DNA of 64,000 bases. Source: Streptomyces sp. NRRL F-5126. Lineage in GTDB: Bacteria; Actinomycetota; Actinomycetes; Streptomycetales; Streptomycetaceae. Location: positions 310,001 through 374,000 of the forward strand of contig NZ_JOFZ01000008.1 in NCBI RefSeq assembly GCF_000721265.1. Direction: 5' to 3'. Under the pieces are notes generated by a model. The model was given only the letters and a program-made list of their open reading frames with translations, did no database searches and was not told the DNA's origin. Shown piece after piece: positions 49,618-57,950 of this stretch. Every line of letters starts with the position of its first letter. The first letter of the stretch is position 1. The position numbers and the translations under genes were made by a program.

Positions 49618-50973
49618 TCATTTGTCCAGGACGCGGATCGCCATCACGGTTCCGTCGGCGCGGACGGACACGGCGTTCCATTGCCCTGATGCGCTGTGGT
49701 CCGGCCACTGCCCACGTAGCGCGTGTACTTCGCGACGGTATTCGTTGACGCGGCCGTGGTGGAGGTGCATATACAGGCTCCTCTTGAGTCCGGAGAATGC
49801 CTCTACACGGGTGCCGTTGAGTCGGTAGATGTGGTCTGTGCCGACGAAGTCGATGTCGTGGATGCGGTGCTCCGCATCTCGCAGTTTGGCCGGGTCTGTG
49901 CGGTCGCCGTACAGGAAGTGGCGTTGCCCTTGTTCCTTGGTCAGGTACTGGGCGGTGGGTTTGCCGCCTCCGGTGAAGGCTGTGAGTGCGGCTGCTTCCG
50001 TTCGTGCCAGCACGACGCTGAACCATGCGTAGGAGTCGGGCAGCACCTGAAACCCGGGGATGGTCGTCTCGCCGCGGTCTGTGGGGCGCATGACGTCGGC
50101 CATGAGGTTGCCCTGCTTCAGGACGAAGTCCAGGTCGGCTCCTGACGTTTTTCCGGGTGTCCGGAGAATGGTCGTGCCTGGCGCCTCGAGAGCGTGCAGA
50201 GTGAGGCTCTCCGTGGCGGAGATCTCGGTGCCTATGAGCAGGTAAGGGATGGTGCCGTAGGCTCCGACGTGCACCGACTCCACGTGGGCACTGGCCGTGC
50301 TGAGCTGCTTATGCACCTGATGGGCCCTGCTGTGCGTGCCCTTCGAGGCGAGGAGAATGACCTTCGACGGCTGCCCTGATTGCCAGGCTTCGACGAAGAA
50401 GTGCGGCCTTCGCTGCAGTGGCTCAGGGCGAGGGCCGGCACCGGAACTGCTCAGGGACCAGCCGGCTTTCAAGGCGATGTCTGCCGGGATGACGGAGACC
50501 GAGTGGTCGGGGTACCGGGACCTGACGATGTTCTCGGCCAGCAGTGAGGCGAAGCCGGTGCCGATTTCTCCGGACTGGGTGGCCTTGTAGAAGCGCAGGA
50601 GCTCGCGCCCCTCGGTAGACAGCTGCAGGTAGCGGCCTCGGTTGGCTTCCAGGGCCTGGTTGTAGCGGAGGCTGCCCCAGTGCTCAGCGAGTCCTCGCCC
50701 CGCGCCCTGGCGGGCCGAAGCGACGCCGAGGCCAATGGCGTGGATGACCTGCCAGGGCGTGAGTGCCAGTGATCGCGGCGCTCTCCCGACGGCTCGGTAG
50801 TCGGTGCGTCGGCGCAGTGGACCCCGCCCGTCCTCCACTCGTTTCTCGTCCTCTTCTGCCGCAGCCTTGGTGACCTGGGCAGCAAGTTCGATGGACGAGC
50901 GGACCTGCACGTGGGAGGTGGTGCTGAGCTCGTGGAGGATCTCGGTAACGGCTTTGGATTCGCCCTCGTTCAC
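49618..50973 (-). CDS. Unrecognised protein linked to DUF3644 gene
   Basis: 451 residues, GTG 50973 after GGAAGGG at 7 nt. No family I can name. A helical N-terminal third (AAQVTKAAAEEDEKRVEDGRG, SLALTPWQVIHAIGLGVASARQGAGRGLAEHW, ATQSGEIGTGFASLLAENIV) precedes a segment RRPHFFVEAWQSGQPSKVILLASKG at 188-212. That segment has the strand order of a PD-(D/E)xK nuclease core but carries H191 and A209-S210 where acids are expected, so I regard this only as a possible degenerate fold. Beta-rich C-terminal half follows. It lies 165 bp downstream of the DUF3644 gene on the same strand; base composition is slightly lower in GC than its neighbours. Confidence 0.6.
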   Translation of the reverse strand: MNEGESKAVTEILHELSTTSHVQVRSSIELAAQVTKAAAEEDEKRVEDGRGPLRRRTDYRAVGRAPRSLALTPWQVIHAIGLGVASARQGAGRGLAEHWGSLRYNQALEANRGRYLQLSTEGRELLRFYKATQSGEIGTGFASLLAENIVRSRYPDHSVSVIPADIALKAGWSLSSSGAGPRPEPLQRRPHFFVEAWQSGQPSKVILLASKGTHSRAHQVHKQLSTASAHVESVHVGAYGTIPYLLIGTEISATESLTLHALEAPGTTILRTPGKTSGADLDFVLKQGNLMADVMRPTDRGETTIPGFQVLPDSYAWFSVVLARTEAAALTAFTGGGKPTAQYLTKEQGQRHFLYGDRTDPAKLRDAEHRIHDIDFVGTDHIYRLNGTRVEAFSGLKRSLYMHLHHGRVNEYRREVHALRGQWPDHSASGQWNAVSVRADGTVMAIRVLDK

Positions 50974-51138
50974 CAGCAGCCCTTCCGTCGACGTCGTGTG
51001 GCGTGAGCCGGAGGACGGTAGAACGGGGCGGGGGAGCGCAGGCAAGTACGCAATAGAGGGCGCAGGCCGTGATTCGGCCAGATCCGACGGACCTGCCGGC
51101 GGGGACCGCTACCCGTGGCGCAACCGGGCCGGCCTCGG

Positions 51139-52245
51139 TCACGCAGATTTGCTTATGGCCGACTCGTCGGACGCCGCCTGCTGTAGCAAGGTGGCGACGT
51201 TCTTCATGCGCGGCTTCTTGCCAAAGAAGTTGCGGTACTTCTCGACGGTCCCGATCTCCTTGATGACCTTCTCTACCCAGGCGTCGGTGTACAGATAGGT
51301 TTTCACCGGCTCGTCGTAGATGCAGTACCGAGCATCGGTCAGGCACGGATCAGTCGCGTCCTTGGCGGGCCGGACGTTGAACCGCCTCCACATTTCGGTG
51401 TGCTCACCGTAGGCACTGAAGTAGAAGGGCAACCTCGCCTCAACGCGCTCCGCCACGGTGGTCGCACGGAGCTTCGCTTTGTTCGTCACCTCGATGTGCT
51501 TCATCTTGGTCACGACGGTGCCCGTGCGCCCAGCCTCCATCATGACCTCGCGCTCCTCGTCCGTCAGATCGTTGTAGTTGACGAACTCGACCGCGAGATC
51601 CGCGTCGGTCTTGTTGCCGACGATGGGCACCAGCCGCACCCGGTAGTCGTAGCGCAGATCATCCTTCACGGCCTGGTCCATGCCCGCCTCGAACCGCGTC
51701 ACCAAGTCACGCGTCCCCTTGGGGAGCTTGGCCGCCGCCTCGCGCTGCTGAGCCTGACCTTCCGTCGTCAACGACTGGAGTGTGATCGGGAAGCGGAGCA
51801 GGTGAGCAAGGCTGTAGTCCAGACCGAAATGCGCTACCCGCTCCTGCTCGTAATTCATGACGAGCGCCTGGGCCTTGCCGCCGGTCACGATCTTGAGGTT
51901 GTGCTCGTACCGGTGCTCCACCTTGTTGCGGAGGGCCACGAAGAGTTCTGCGTTCCGGCGCACGGCGGCGTCAGTGCTGTCGGGGTAGCGCTTCTTGAGG
52001 CACTGCTCCAAGTCCCAAGCACTCGGCTCACCGTCGATCATCTTGTACTGACCGGTCTGCCGGTCCTTGTAGTTGAAGTCGACGCCGTCCTTCTTGAACT
52101 CGGCGTGCAAGAGGTAGAGCCACGCCTTGTGCATGTGCGTGAGGAAGTCGCTGAAGTTGCCCGTGGAGCAGTTCCACTCGTCCACTGCCTTGAGGGCGTG
52201 CCGCTCCGACTCGTTGAGCATGTGTCGCCAACGTGGGTAAGCCAT
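51139..52245 (-). CDS. DUF3644 protein with HEPN-type RNase motif
   Basis: 368 residues. The N-terminal part (about 10-240) matches the DUF3644 pattern: NESERHALKAVDEWNC, FLTHMHKAWLYLLHAEFKKDGVDFNYKDRQTGQY, then VRRNAELFVALRNKVEHRYEHNLK. RNKVEH (R106-H111) is a HEPN-type R-N-x-x-x-H catalytic motif, suggesting RNA cleavage. The C-terminal about 100 residues are unannotated. ATG 52245 follows AAGGA. Such proteins occur in accessory islands, and here the flanking genes are strain-variable surface-sugar functions. A growth-arrest or anti-phage toxin role is inference. The gap to the next gene (127 bp) contains a GATCAC/GTGATC inverted repeat at 52271-52288. Confidence 0.75.
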   Translation of the reverse strand: MAYPRWRHMLNESERHALKAVDEWNCSTGNFSDFLTHMHKAWLYLLHAEFKKDGVDFNYKDRQTGQYKMIDGEPSAWDLEQCLKKRYPDSTDAAVRRNAELFVALRNKVEHRYEHNLKIVTGGKAQALVMNYEQERVAHFGLDYSLAHLLRFPITLQSLTTEGQAQQREAAAKLPKGTRDLVTRFEAGMDQAVKDDLRYDYRVRLVPIVGNKTDADLAVEFVNYNDLTDEEREVMMEAGRTGTVVTKMKHIEVTNKAKLRATTVAERVEARLPFYFSAYGEHTEMWRRFNVRPAKDATDPCLTDARYCIYDEPVKTYLYTDAWVEKVIKEIGTVEKYRNFFGKKPRMKNVATLLQQAASDESAISKSA

Positions 52246-52372
52246 TCGCGTGTCCTTCGTTCAATAGAAGGATCACACCTACGTGATCGGGCAGGCAAGC
52301 TAAATGGCGAACGTAGCGGGGCCACGGTGCAGCTCCTCTGCCTGCGCGTGCAGAGACAGTGGAGGCCCCGAC

Positions 52373-53323
52373 TCAGGTGACGGCATTGCCTGTCGTTGAG
52401 CCCTGGAACCAAGAGGCCGTCGCGCGTAGTCCTTCCTGTATCGGTACGGGCGTCACGTTCGGGAAAACCGCTCGTAGTCGGGTGCTGTCGGCCTGCGAAT
52501 GGGGGACATCGCTGGTGCGGCTGGCTGTGTGCTTTCTGCGAGCGCCGCGCCCTGTTGCGGCTTCGAGCTCCGTGATCAGGTCCAGTAGGGACATGCAGGT
52601 CCCGAAGGCCAGATTCACCGGGTGGGGTTCCACGATCCGGCGCAGGAGGGCCTCGGTAAGGACGTGGCAGACAGTGCCGACGTAGGTGAAGTCGCGTGTC
52701 TGTGTGCCGTCGCCGAACACGATCACGGGTCGGCCGGCGAGTACGGCGTCGATCCACTTCGGGATGACCGCGGCGTGGGCGTGGTCGGCGCGCTGGCCGG
52801 GCCCGTAGACGTTGAAAAAGCGGAAGGGCAGCACCGGTAGGCCGAAGCTGTGGTGGTATGCGCTCAGGTACGCCTCCGTGGCGAGCTTCGTGACCGCGTA
52901 CGGGCTCATCGGGGCGGGAGTGAGGCCCTCGTGCTTCGGCAAATGCGGGTTCGCGCCGTAGACCGAGGATGACGAGGCGGCGATCACGTGCAGGTCGCCG
53001 GCGCGGCGCGCGGTATCGAGGACCTGGAGGGTGCCGGTTGCGTTGGCGTGATGGCTGGCCATCGGGTCTCGCAGCGAGCGCGGCACGGAGGGCAGGGCGG
53101 CCAGGTGGACCACGGCGTCGGCGCCGCGAAAGACCTGGTCCAAGAGGGCCGTATCCTGGATGTCACCTTCGAAGAATTCGACGCCGAGGTGGGCGATGTT
53201 CGCTTTGTGGCCGGTGGAGAGGTTGTCGATCACTCGAATTTCGGTGACCTGATGGTGGGCGGCCAGGGCTCCGGCCAGGTTGCTGCCGATGAAGCCGGCG
53301 CCGCCGGTGATCACGATCTTCAC
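52373..53323 (-). CDS. NDP-sugar 4-epimerase-like extended SDR
   Basis: 316 residues: NAD-binding GGAGFIGSN (7-15), RVIDNLSTGHKANI, VVHLAALPSVPRS, catalytic Y142xxxK146 (SPYAVTKLATE), and sugar-nucleotide residues RFFNVYGPGQRADHAHAAVIPKWIDAVLAG. This is the UDP-glucose/UDP-GlcNAc 4-epimerase (GalE/WbpP) group. It is 11 bp downstream of the NDP-sugar dehydrogenase gene, so the two would generate an oxidised, epimerised (e.g. galacturonic-type) NDP-sugar. The start ATG 53323 has no strong ribosome-binding site. Confidence 0.88.
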   Translation of the reverse strand: MKIVITGGAGFIGSNLAGALAAHHQVTEIRVIDNLSTGHKANIAHLGVEFFEGDIQDTALLDQVFRGADAVVHLAALPSVPRSLRDPMASHHANATGTLQVLDTARRAGDLHVIAASSSSVYGANPHLPKHEGLTPAPMSPYAVTKLATEAYLSAYHHSFGLPVLPFRFFNVYGPGQRADHAHAAVIPKWIDAVLAGRPVIVFGDGTQTRDFTYVGTVCHVLTEALLRRIVEPHPVNLAFGTCMSLLDLITELEAATGRGARRKHTASRTSDVPHSQADSTRLRAVFPNVTPVPIQEGLRATASWFQGSTTGNAVT

Positions 53324-53334
53324 GGTGTTTCCCT

Positions 53335-54630
53335 TCAGAGAGAGTCGACGTGTGCGCCGACGAGCCGGCGGCGGCAGTCGAGGATGTACGGGGCGTGCAC
53401 GCTGATCAGGGGATAGTCGAAGGCGTCGTGGTCGGCGAGGAGGACGACGGCGTCGGCTGCCGCGAGACGGTCCGGGGTCACGTCGACGTGCCGAAGGTCT
53501 GCCAGGCCGGCGAGGACGGGATGGGCCTCATCCATGACATGCGGGTCGGCGGCCTCGATCTCGGCGCCCATGCCGGCGAGCAGTTCGGCGATGCGCGTCG
53601 CACACGTTTCGCGGGTGTCTCCGGTATTGGCCTTGTACGCCAGGCCGAGCAACAGCACCCGCGAGCCGTTGAGCGGCTTCCCGCGCTCGTTGAGGCCGGC
53701 CATGAGGCGCTGGACCACGTAGTCGGGCATGTGGTCGTTGACGTCGTTCGCCAGTTCAACGAAGCGAAAGTTCCTTCCCAGGGCACGCTCGACTCGCCAT
53801 GACAGGTAGGAGGGGTCGACGGGCAGGCAGTGGCCTCCGACGCCCGGCCCCGGGGTGAAGGGCATGAACCCGAACGGTTTGGTGGAGGCCGCGTCGATGG
53901 CCGCCCAGATGTCGATGCCGAGGTCGTGGGCGAAGATTGCCAGCTCGTTGGCGAGCGCGATGTTCACGTGCCGGAAGGTGTTCTCCAGCAGTTTGGTCAG
54001 CTCCGCCTCCTTGCAGCTGGCCACCGGGACGACCGTGTCGACGAGCGAGGCGTAGAAACCGCGGACCGCTTCAGCGGAGGACGGGTCCGTGCCGGAGACG
54101 ACCTTGGGGGTGTTCTCCAGCTTCCAGGTGGGGTTTCCGGGGTCGATGCGCTCGGGGCTGTAGCCGAGGCGGAAGTCGCGGCCGGCGGTCATTCCGGAGG
54201 CGCGTTCGAGGAGCGGACCGAAGACCTCCTCCGTGGTCCCCGGATAGGTGGTGGACTCCAGGATGACGGTTGCCCCGCCCGTGAGGTGGGGGCCGAGGGT
54301 CCGGGCCGCATCCTCGACGTGCGACAGGTCCGGCACGCCGTCGCACAGCGGCGTCGGGACGGTGACTACCGCCACGTCGAATCCCGCACAGTCGGATGGA
54401 TCGATGGTCGGTCTGTAGGCCCCGGCGGCGAGGAGCGGCGCCAGCCGCGAAGACGTGATGTCTTCGACGTACGAATCTCCGAGCATGAGCCGCTTGATCC
54501 GCCGGGCATCCACATCGAAACCGATGACCTGATGACCGACCTCTGCGGCTCTTACTGCCAGCGGGAGCCCGACGTAACCCTGTCCCACCACGACGACGCG
54601 GAAGGGGAGGGTCTCATTGAGCTTGGTCAT
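53335..54630 (-). CDS. UDP-N-acetyl-sugar 6-dehydrogenase (WbpA/WecC-like)
   Basis: 431-residue nucleotide-sugar dehydrogenase performing a two-fold NAD-dependent oxidation of C6. Rossmann VVVVGQGYVGLPLAVRAAEVG, TVPTPL, LGYSPERIDPGNPTWKLENTPKVVSG, K214-N218 pair (LTKLLENTFRHVNIALANEL), catalytic C268 in GPGVGGHCLPVDP, and the C-terminal UDP-binding domain. The SPERIDPGN segment favours N-acetyl-hexosamine substrates over UDP-glucose. ATG 54630 follows GAGGTG; an in-frame upstream start is discarded. Operon with the epimerase. Confidence 0.9.
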   Translation of the reverse strand: MTKLNETLPFRVVVVGQGYVGLPLAVRAAEVGHQVIGFDVDARRIKRLMLGDSYVEDITSSRLAPLLAAGAYRPTIDPSDCAGFDVAVVTVPTPLCDGVPDLSHVEDAARTLGPHLTGGATVILESTTYPGTTEEVFGPLLERASGMTAGRDFRLGYSPERIDPGNPTWKLENTPKVVSGTDPSSAEAVRGFYASLVDTVVPVASCKEAELTKLLENTFRHVNIALANELAIFAHDLGIDIWAAIDAASTKPFGFMPFTPGPGVGGHCLPVDPSYLSWRVERALGRNFRFVELANDVNDHMPDYVVQRLMAGLNERGKPLNGSRVLLLGLAYKANTGDTRETCATRIAELLAGMGAEIEAADPHVMDEAHPVLAGLADLRHVDVTPDRLAAADAVVLLADHDAFDYPLISVHAPYILDCRRRLVGAHVDSL

Positions 54631-54716
54631 GGTGTCCACCTCGTTGGATTCGGAAGAGAGCGGCACATGCGGCGCGCGGATCCGCAGCGGGACGGTGGTC
54701 CTAAGATGGGAACGGC

Positions 54717-54762
54717 CTCGGCCGTACGGGACTCGCTTGGCCGCCTGTCCCGGACGGCCGAG
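54717..54762. other. Long hairpin in the 347-bp gap upstream of MetRS
   Basis: CTCGGCCGTACGGGAC (54717-54732) pairs with GTCCCGGACGGCCGAG (54747-54762), 15 of 16 bp, loop of 14 nt, followed by gcgtctttcg. It may be a terminator, a leader structure of the MetRS transcript, or an operator. Nothing else in 54631-54977 can be called: I see no T-box consensus and no small ORF with a good start; a TACGAT box occurs at about 54826. Confidence 0.5.
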
Positions 54763-54977
54763 CGTCTTTCGCGCGCGGCCCGTGCAGGCAGGAAACCCGC
54801 GAGCTGGTCGGAGCCTCGGTTCGATACGATGAGTACGGCTTGTAGACCCGTTTTCGTCACCATGTGTGATGCCGGAACGCGATTTGAGTGATCGCGCCGC
54901 ATCGGCTGCAGCCTCCCGACTTGGGCCCGTCGTGGCACCGTCACCGACGCCGTACGCACGAAATGGAGCATCCGAGG

Positions 54978-56702
54978 ATGGCTCGACACCTGGTAACCAG
55001 CGCGCTTCCCTACATCAACGGGATCAAGCACCTGGGCAACATGGTCGGGTCGATGCTTCCGGCGGATGTGTACTCCCGGTACCTCCGCCAGCGTGGTCAC
55101 GATGTCCTGTACATCTGCGCCACTGACGAGCACGGAACGCCGGCCGAGCTGGCTGCCAAGGAGCGGGGGCTTCCCATTGCCGAGTTCTGCGCGCAGGCCC
55201 ATGACGCGCAGAAGGCCGTGTACGACGGGTTCGAGCTGGCCTTCGACTACTTCGGGCGCAGCTCCTCGCAGCAGAACGTCGAGATCACGCAGCACTTCGC
55301 GCGCAGGCTGAACGAGAACGGCTTCATCGAGCAGCGCTCGATCCGCCAGGTGTACTCGCCCGTCGACGGCCGCTTCCTGCCCGATCGGTACGTCGAGGGC
55401 ACATGCCCTCACTGCGGCTACGACAAGGCCCGCGGCGACCAGTGCGAGAACTGCACCCGTGTCCTCGACCCGACCGACCTGATCAACCCGCGCTCGGCGA
55501 TCAGCGGCTCCACGGACCTGGAGGTCCGCGAGACCAAGCACCTCTTCCTGCTGCAGTCGAAGCTCCAGCACGAAGTCGAGGAGTGGATCACCAACGTCAG
55601 CGCCGAGTGGCCGCACCTCTCCACGTCCATCGCACGCAAATGGCTGACCGAGGGCCTGAACGACCGCGCCATCACCCGTGACCTCGACTGGGGCGTCCCC
55701 GTCCCGGCCGACACGTGGCCGGAACTCGCGGCCGAGGGCAAGGTCTTCTACGTCTGGTTCGACGCCCCGATCGAATACATCGGTGCGACGAAGGAGTGGG
55801 CGGACGCCGCGTCGGACGGTGAGACCCGCGACTGGAAGTCCTGGTGGTACGAGGCCGACGACAGCGTCCACTACACCCAGTTCATGGCCAAGGACAACGT
55901 CCCCTTCCACACGGTGATGTTCCCGGCCACCGAGCTGGGCTTGCGCGAGCCGTGGAAGAAGGTCGACGTCGTCAAGGGCTTCAACTGGCTGACGTTCTAC
56001 GGCGGCAAGTTCTCCACCTCCCAGAAGCGCGGCATCTTCACGGACGTGGCACTGGAGCTCCTGCCCGGTGACTACTGGCGCTACTTCCTTATGGCCAACG
56101 CGCCCGAGTCCGACGACTCGTCGTTCACCTGGGAACACTTCGCCGCCACGGTCAACAAGGACCTGGCCGACACCCTCGGCAACTTCGTCAACCGCGTGCT
56201 GTCCTTCTCCCGCAAGCGCTTCGGCGACAACGTGCCGGCCGGCCGCGCCGCCGGCGAGGCGGAGGCGAAGCTGGGCGAGGAGGTCGCGCGCCTGCTGGCC
56301 GAGCACGAGGAACAGATGGAGGCGCTCCAGTTCCGGAAGGCCGCAGCCGCTCTGCGAGCCCTGTGGTCTGCGGGCAACTCCTACTTGGAGGAGAAGGCCC
56401 CCTGGCTGGAGATCAAAACCGACGAGGATGGCGCGGCGCTGACCCTGCGTACCGCGATGAACCTGATCCACCTGTACGCGGTCGTCTCGGGGCCGTTCAT
56501 TCCGGCCTCGGCCGCCGCCATGCGTGCGGCCTTCGCTCTGGAGGACGACACGGCAACCTGGGTGAGCGCCGAGGAAGCCAAGGCGCTGGACACTGTCCCG
56601 GCCGGTACCGCGTTCACCGTGCCGCCCGTGCTCTTCACGAAGATCACGGAGGACGATCTGGAGTCCTACCGCGAGCGCTTCGGCGGTGCCCCGGAAGCCT
56701 GA
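54978..56702 (+). CDS. metG: Methionyl-tRNA synthetase
   Basis: 574-residue class I MetRS charging tRNA-Met. Start [25 protein letters not shown] contains the HIGH-equivalent [21 protein letters not shown] is the zinc knuckle; the KMSKS equivalent is KFSTSQKRG from K344, the form of Streptomyces MetRS. The anticodon-binding region ([30 protein letters not shown]) is complete and no C-terminal EMAP domain is present. ATG 54978 has GGAG at 9 nt. It lies among accessory sugar genes, unlike its position in S. coelicolor as I recall; I cannot tell whether this is the only copy or a second one. Confidence 0.93.
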   Translation: MARHLVTSALPYINGIKHLGNMVGSMLPADVYSRYLRQRGHDVLYICATDEHGTPAELAAKERGLPIAEFCAQAHDAQKAVYDGFELAFDYFGRSSSQQNVEITQHFARRLNENGFIEQRSIRQVYSPVDGRFLPDRYVEGTCPHCGYDKARGDQCENCTRVLDPTDLINPRSAISGSTDLEVRETKHLFLLQSKLQHEVEEWITNVSAEWPHLSTSIARKWLTEGLNDRAITRDLDWGVPVPADTWPELAAEGKVFYVWFDAPIEYIGATKEWADAASDGETRDWKSWWYEADDSVHYTQFMAKDNVPFHTVMFPATELGLREPWKKVDVVKGFNWLTFYGGKFSTSQKRGIFTDVALELLPGDYWRYFLMANAPESDDSSFTWEHFAATVNKDLADTLGNFVNRVLSFSRKRFGDNVPAGRAAGEAEAKLGEEVARLLAEHEEQMEALQFRKAAAALRALWSAGNSYLEEKAPWLEIKTDEDGAALTLRTAMNLIHLYAVVSGPFIPASAAAMRAAFALEDDTATWVSAEEAKALDTVPAGTAFTVPPVLFTKITEDDLESYRERFGGAPEA

Positions 56703-56734
56703 GCCGGGCTCCCGCTCCCGTTCCGTGCCGGCCT

Positions 56735-57373
56735 TCATCGGTCGGTACGGCCATCGAGCAGGTCAGCCAAGTCTGCGGGCGAGGCGTTCATCAGCCGGAT
56801 TTGCGGACCGGTGACGCCAACTTCCACCCATGTAACGCGCGCTGAACCGTGCACGTGCTGGAGGTACTGGTCGAACCCGTTCCCGGTCAACCACAGCAGC
56901 AGGCAGGCGATGCCTCCGCCGTGCCCGACGAGGACAGTCGTCTGTTCGGGCCCGGTGGAGATCTCCTCCCAGAGGTCCACATAACGGGCCTGGACGTCCT
57001 CCGACGACTCGCCGCCGGGCGTGCGAAAACGTTGGATCGGGACACCGTGGCGTGCGGCCTCGGCGGCGGCAAGCTCCCTGGGCCGGCCCCCGAGGTAGCC
57101 ACTGTCCTTGGCAGCGAGACGCTCATCGACCCGGATCTCGGTCGGCCTGAGCGTGGCGGTGAGCAGGTCGGCTGACTCGCGGCATCGGGACATCGGGCTG
57201 ACGAGCATCCGGTCCACGGTGACACCTGCGGAGACCAGACGCTTGCCGACGCCGCGAATGTCGGTGCGCCCGCGTTCGCTGAGTCTGCCGCCGACCGCCC
57301 GCCCCTGGTGGATGCCGCGGAGGTTCTCCTCCGTCTCACCGTGCTTGATCAGGTAGATGTGCTTCGCACGCAT
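56735..57373 (-). CDS. Histidine phosphatase (phosphoglycerate mutase-like) with KHG motif
   Basis: 212 residues. The usual R-H-G of the family is here KHG: HIYLIKHGETEENL (K10, H11). The rest fits: SERGRTDIRGVGKRL, VSPMSRCRESADLL, ESSEDVQARY and the second His in VLVGHGGGIACLLL. H11 and the second His are intact, so a phosphohistidine intermediate is still possible, with Lys replacing a phosphate-contacting Arg. It is the last gene of the six-gene operon, so may dephosphorylate a pathway intermediate. ATG 57373 is used; AAGGGA lies 10 nt upstream. Confidence 0.85.
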   Translation of the reverse strand: MRAKHIYLIKHGETEENLRGIHQGRAVGGRLSERGRTDIRGVGKRLVSAGVTVDRMLVSPMSRCRESADLLTATLRPTEIRVDERLAAKDSGYLGGRPRELAAAEAARHGVPIQRFRTPGGESSEDVQARYVDLWEEISTGPEQTTVLVGHGGGIACLLLWLTGNGFDQYLQHVHGSARVTWVEVGVTGPQIRLMNASPADLADLLDGRTDR

Positions 57374-57395
57374 GGCGTTGTGTCCCTTCCTCGGG

Positions 57396-57950
57396 TCAGT
57401 CCCAGTCGCGGACGTCGACATGTGCGGAGACCGCGGCCACGATCTGGTCGTGCTCGGCTCGGCTCATGGCGGGGAAGCGGTCGTAGTGCCACTCGATGTA
57501 GAGGACGGAGACGAGGTCGATCGTCTCGTCGGCGAGCAGCTTGCTGAGCACTGGATACTCGGCGCCCTCGATGTCCATCTTCACGACGACGTGGTCGTCC
57601 GGGGCGACGGTCCGGCGGAGCCAGGCGCTGAAGTCCGTCGCGAGGACGCGAACGGGAGAGCTGTAGTCGATCTGCTGGTCGTACACGGGGGGTACCCGCT
57701 TGCCGGCCATCACGGTGGAGCTTTCGTGGTGGCCGAGGAAGAGGTCGATCGTCCCGTCGTGGGTCCACACCGCGCTATGGGAGACCTCGACCTGGCCGGG
57801 GTGGCGGGCGCGCTCGATGTTCTCGCGAATGGAGGGGAGCAGGCTCTCGTTGGGCTCGAACGCGTAGAAGTCGTGGTCCGGGAGCTCGTGCATGAACTGC
57901 TTCAGCACGTTTCCGAGGTTGGTGCCGCAGTCGACGAAGATCTTGCGCAT
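57396..57950 (-). CDS. FkbM-family methyltransferase
   Basis: 184 residues: KIFVDCGTNLGNVLKQF (SAM-binding GxG-like loop), YAFEPNESLLPSI, VSHSAVWTHDG, VKMDIEGAEYPVLSKLL and LYIEWHYDRF. This is the FkbM type of O-methyltransferase, here acting on an unknown sugar or polyketide-like hydroxyl. It is shorter than many members, and both ends appear intact. The start ATG 57950 follows GGAG and overlaps the upstream membrane-protein gene by 49 bp in another frame. Confidence 0.85.
   Translation of the reverse strand: MRKIFVDCGTNLGNVLKQFMHELPDHDFYAFEPNESLLPSIRENIERARHPGQVEVSHSAVWTHDGTIDLFLGHHESSTVMAGKRVPPVYDQQIDYSSPVRVLATDFSAWLRRTVAPDDHVVVKMDIEGAEYPVLSKLLADETIDLVSVLYIEWHYDRFPAMSRAEHDQIVAAVSAHVDVRDWD

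Noticed and set aside
49618..50973. Firm assignment as a restriction endonuclease
   Set aside because: The PD-(D/E)xK-like segment lacks the expected acidic residues, so the call would be unsupported.
53961..53975. TGTTCACGTGCCGG as a parS site
   Set aside because: Only the CACGTG core agrees; it is inside the dehydrogenase coding sequence.
54631..54977. T-box riboswitch upstream of MetRS
   Set aside because: No T-box consensus or anticodon-like specifier loop could be found; only a simple hairpin.
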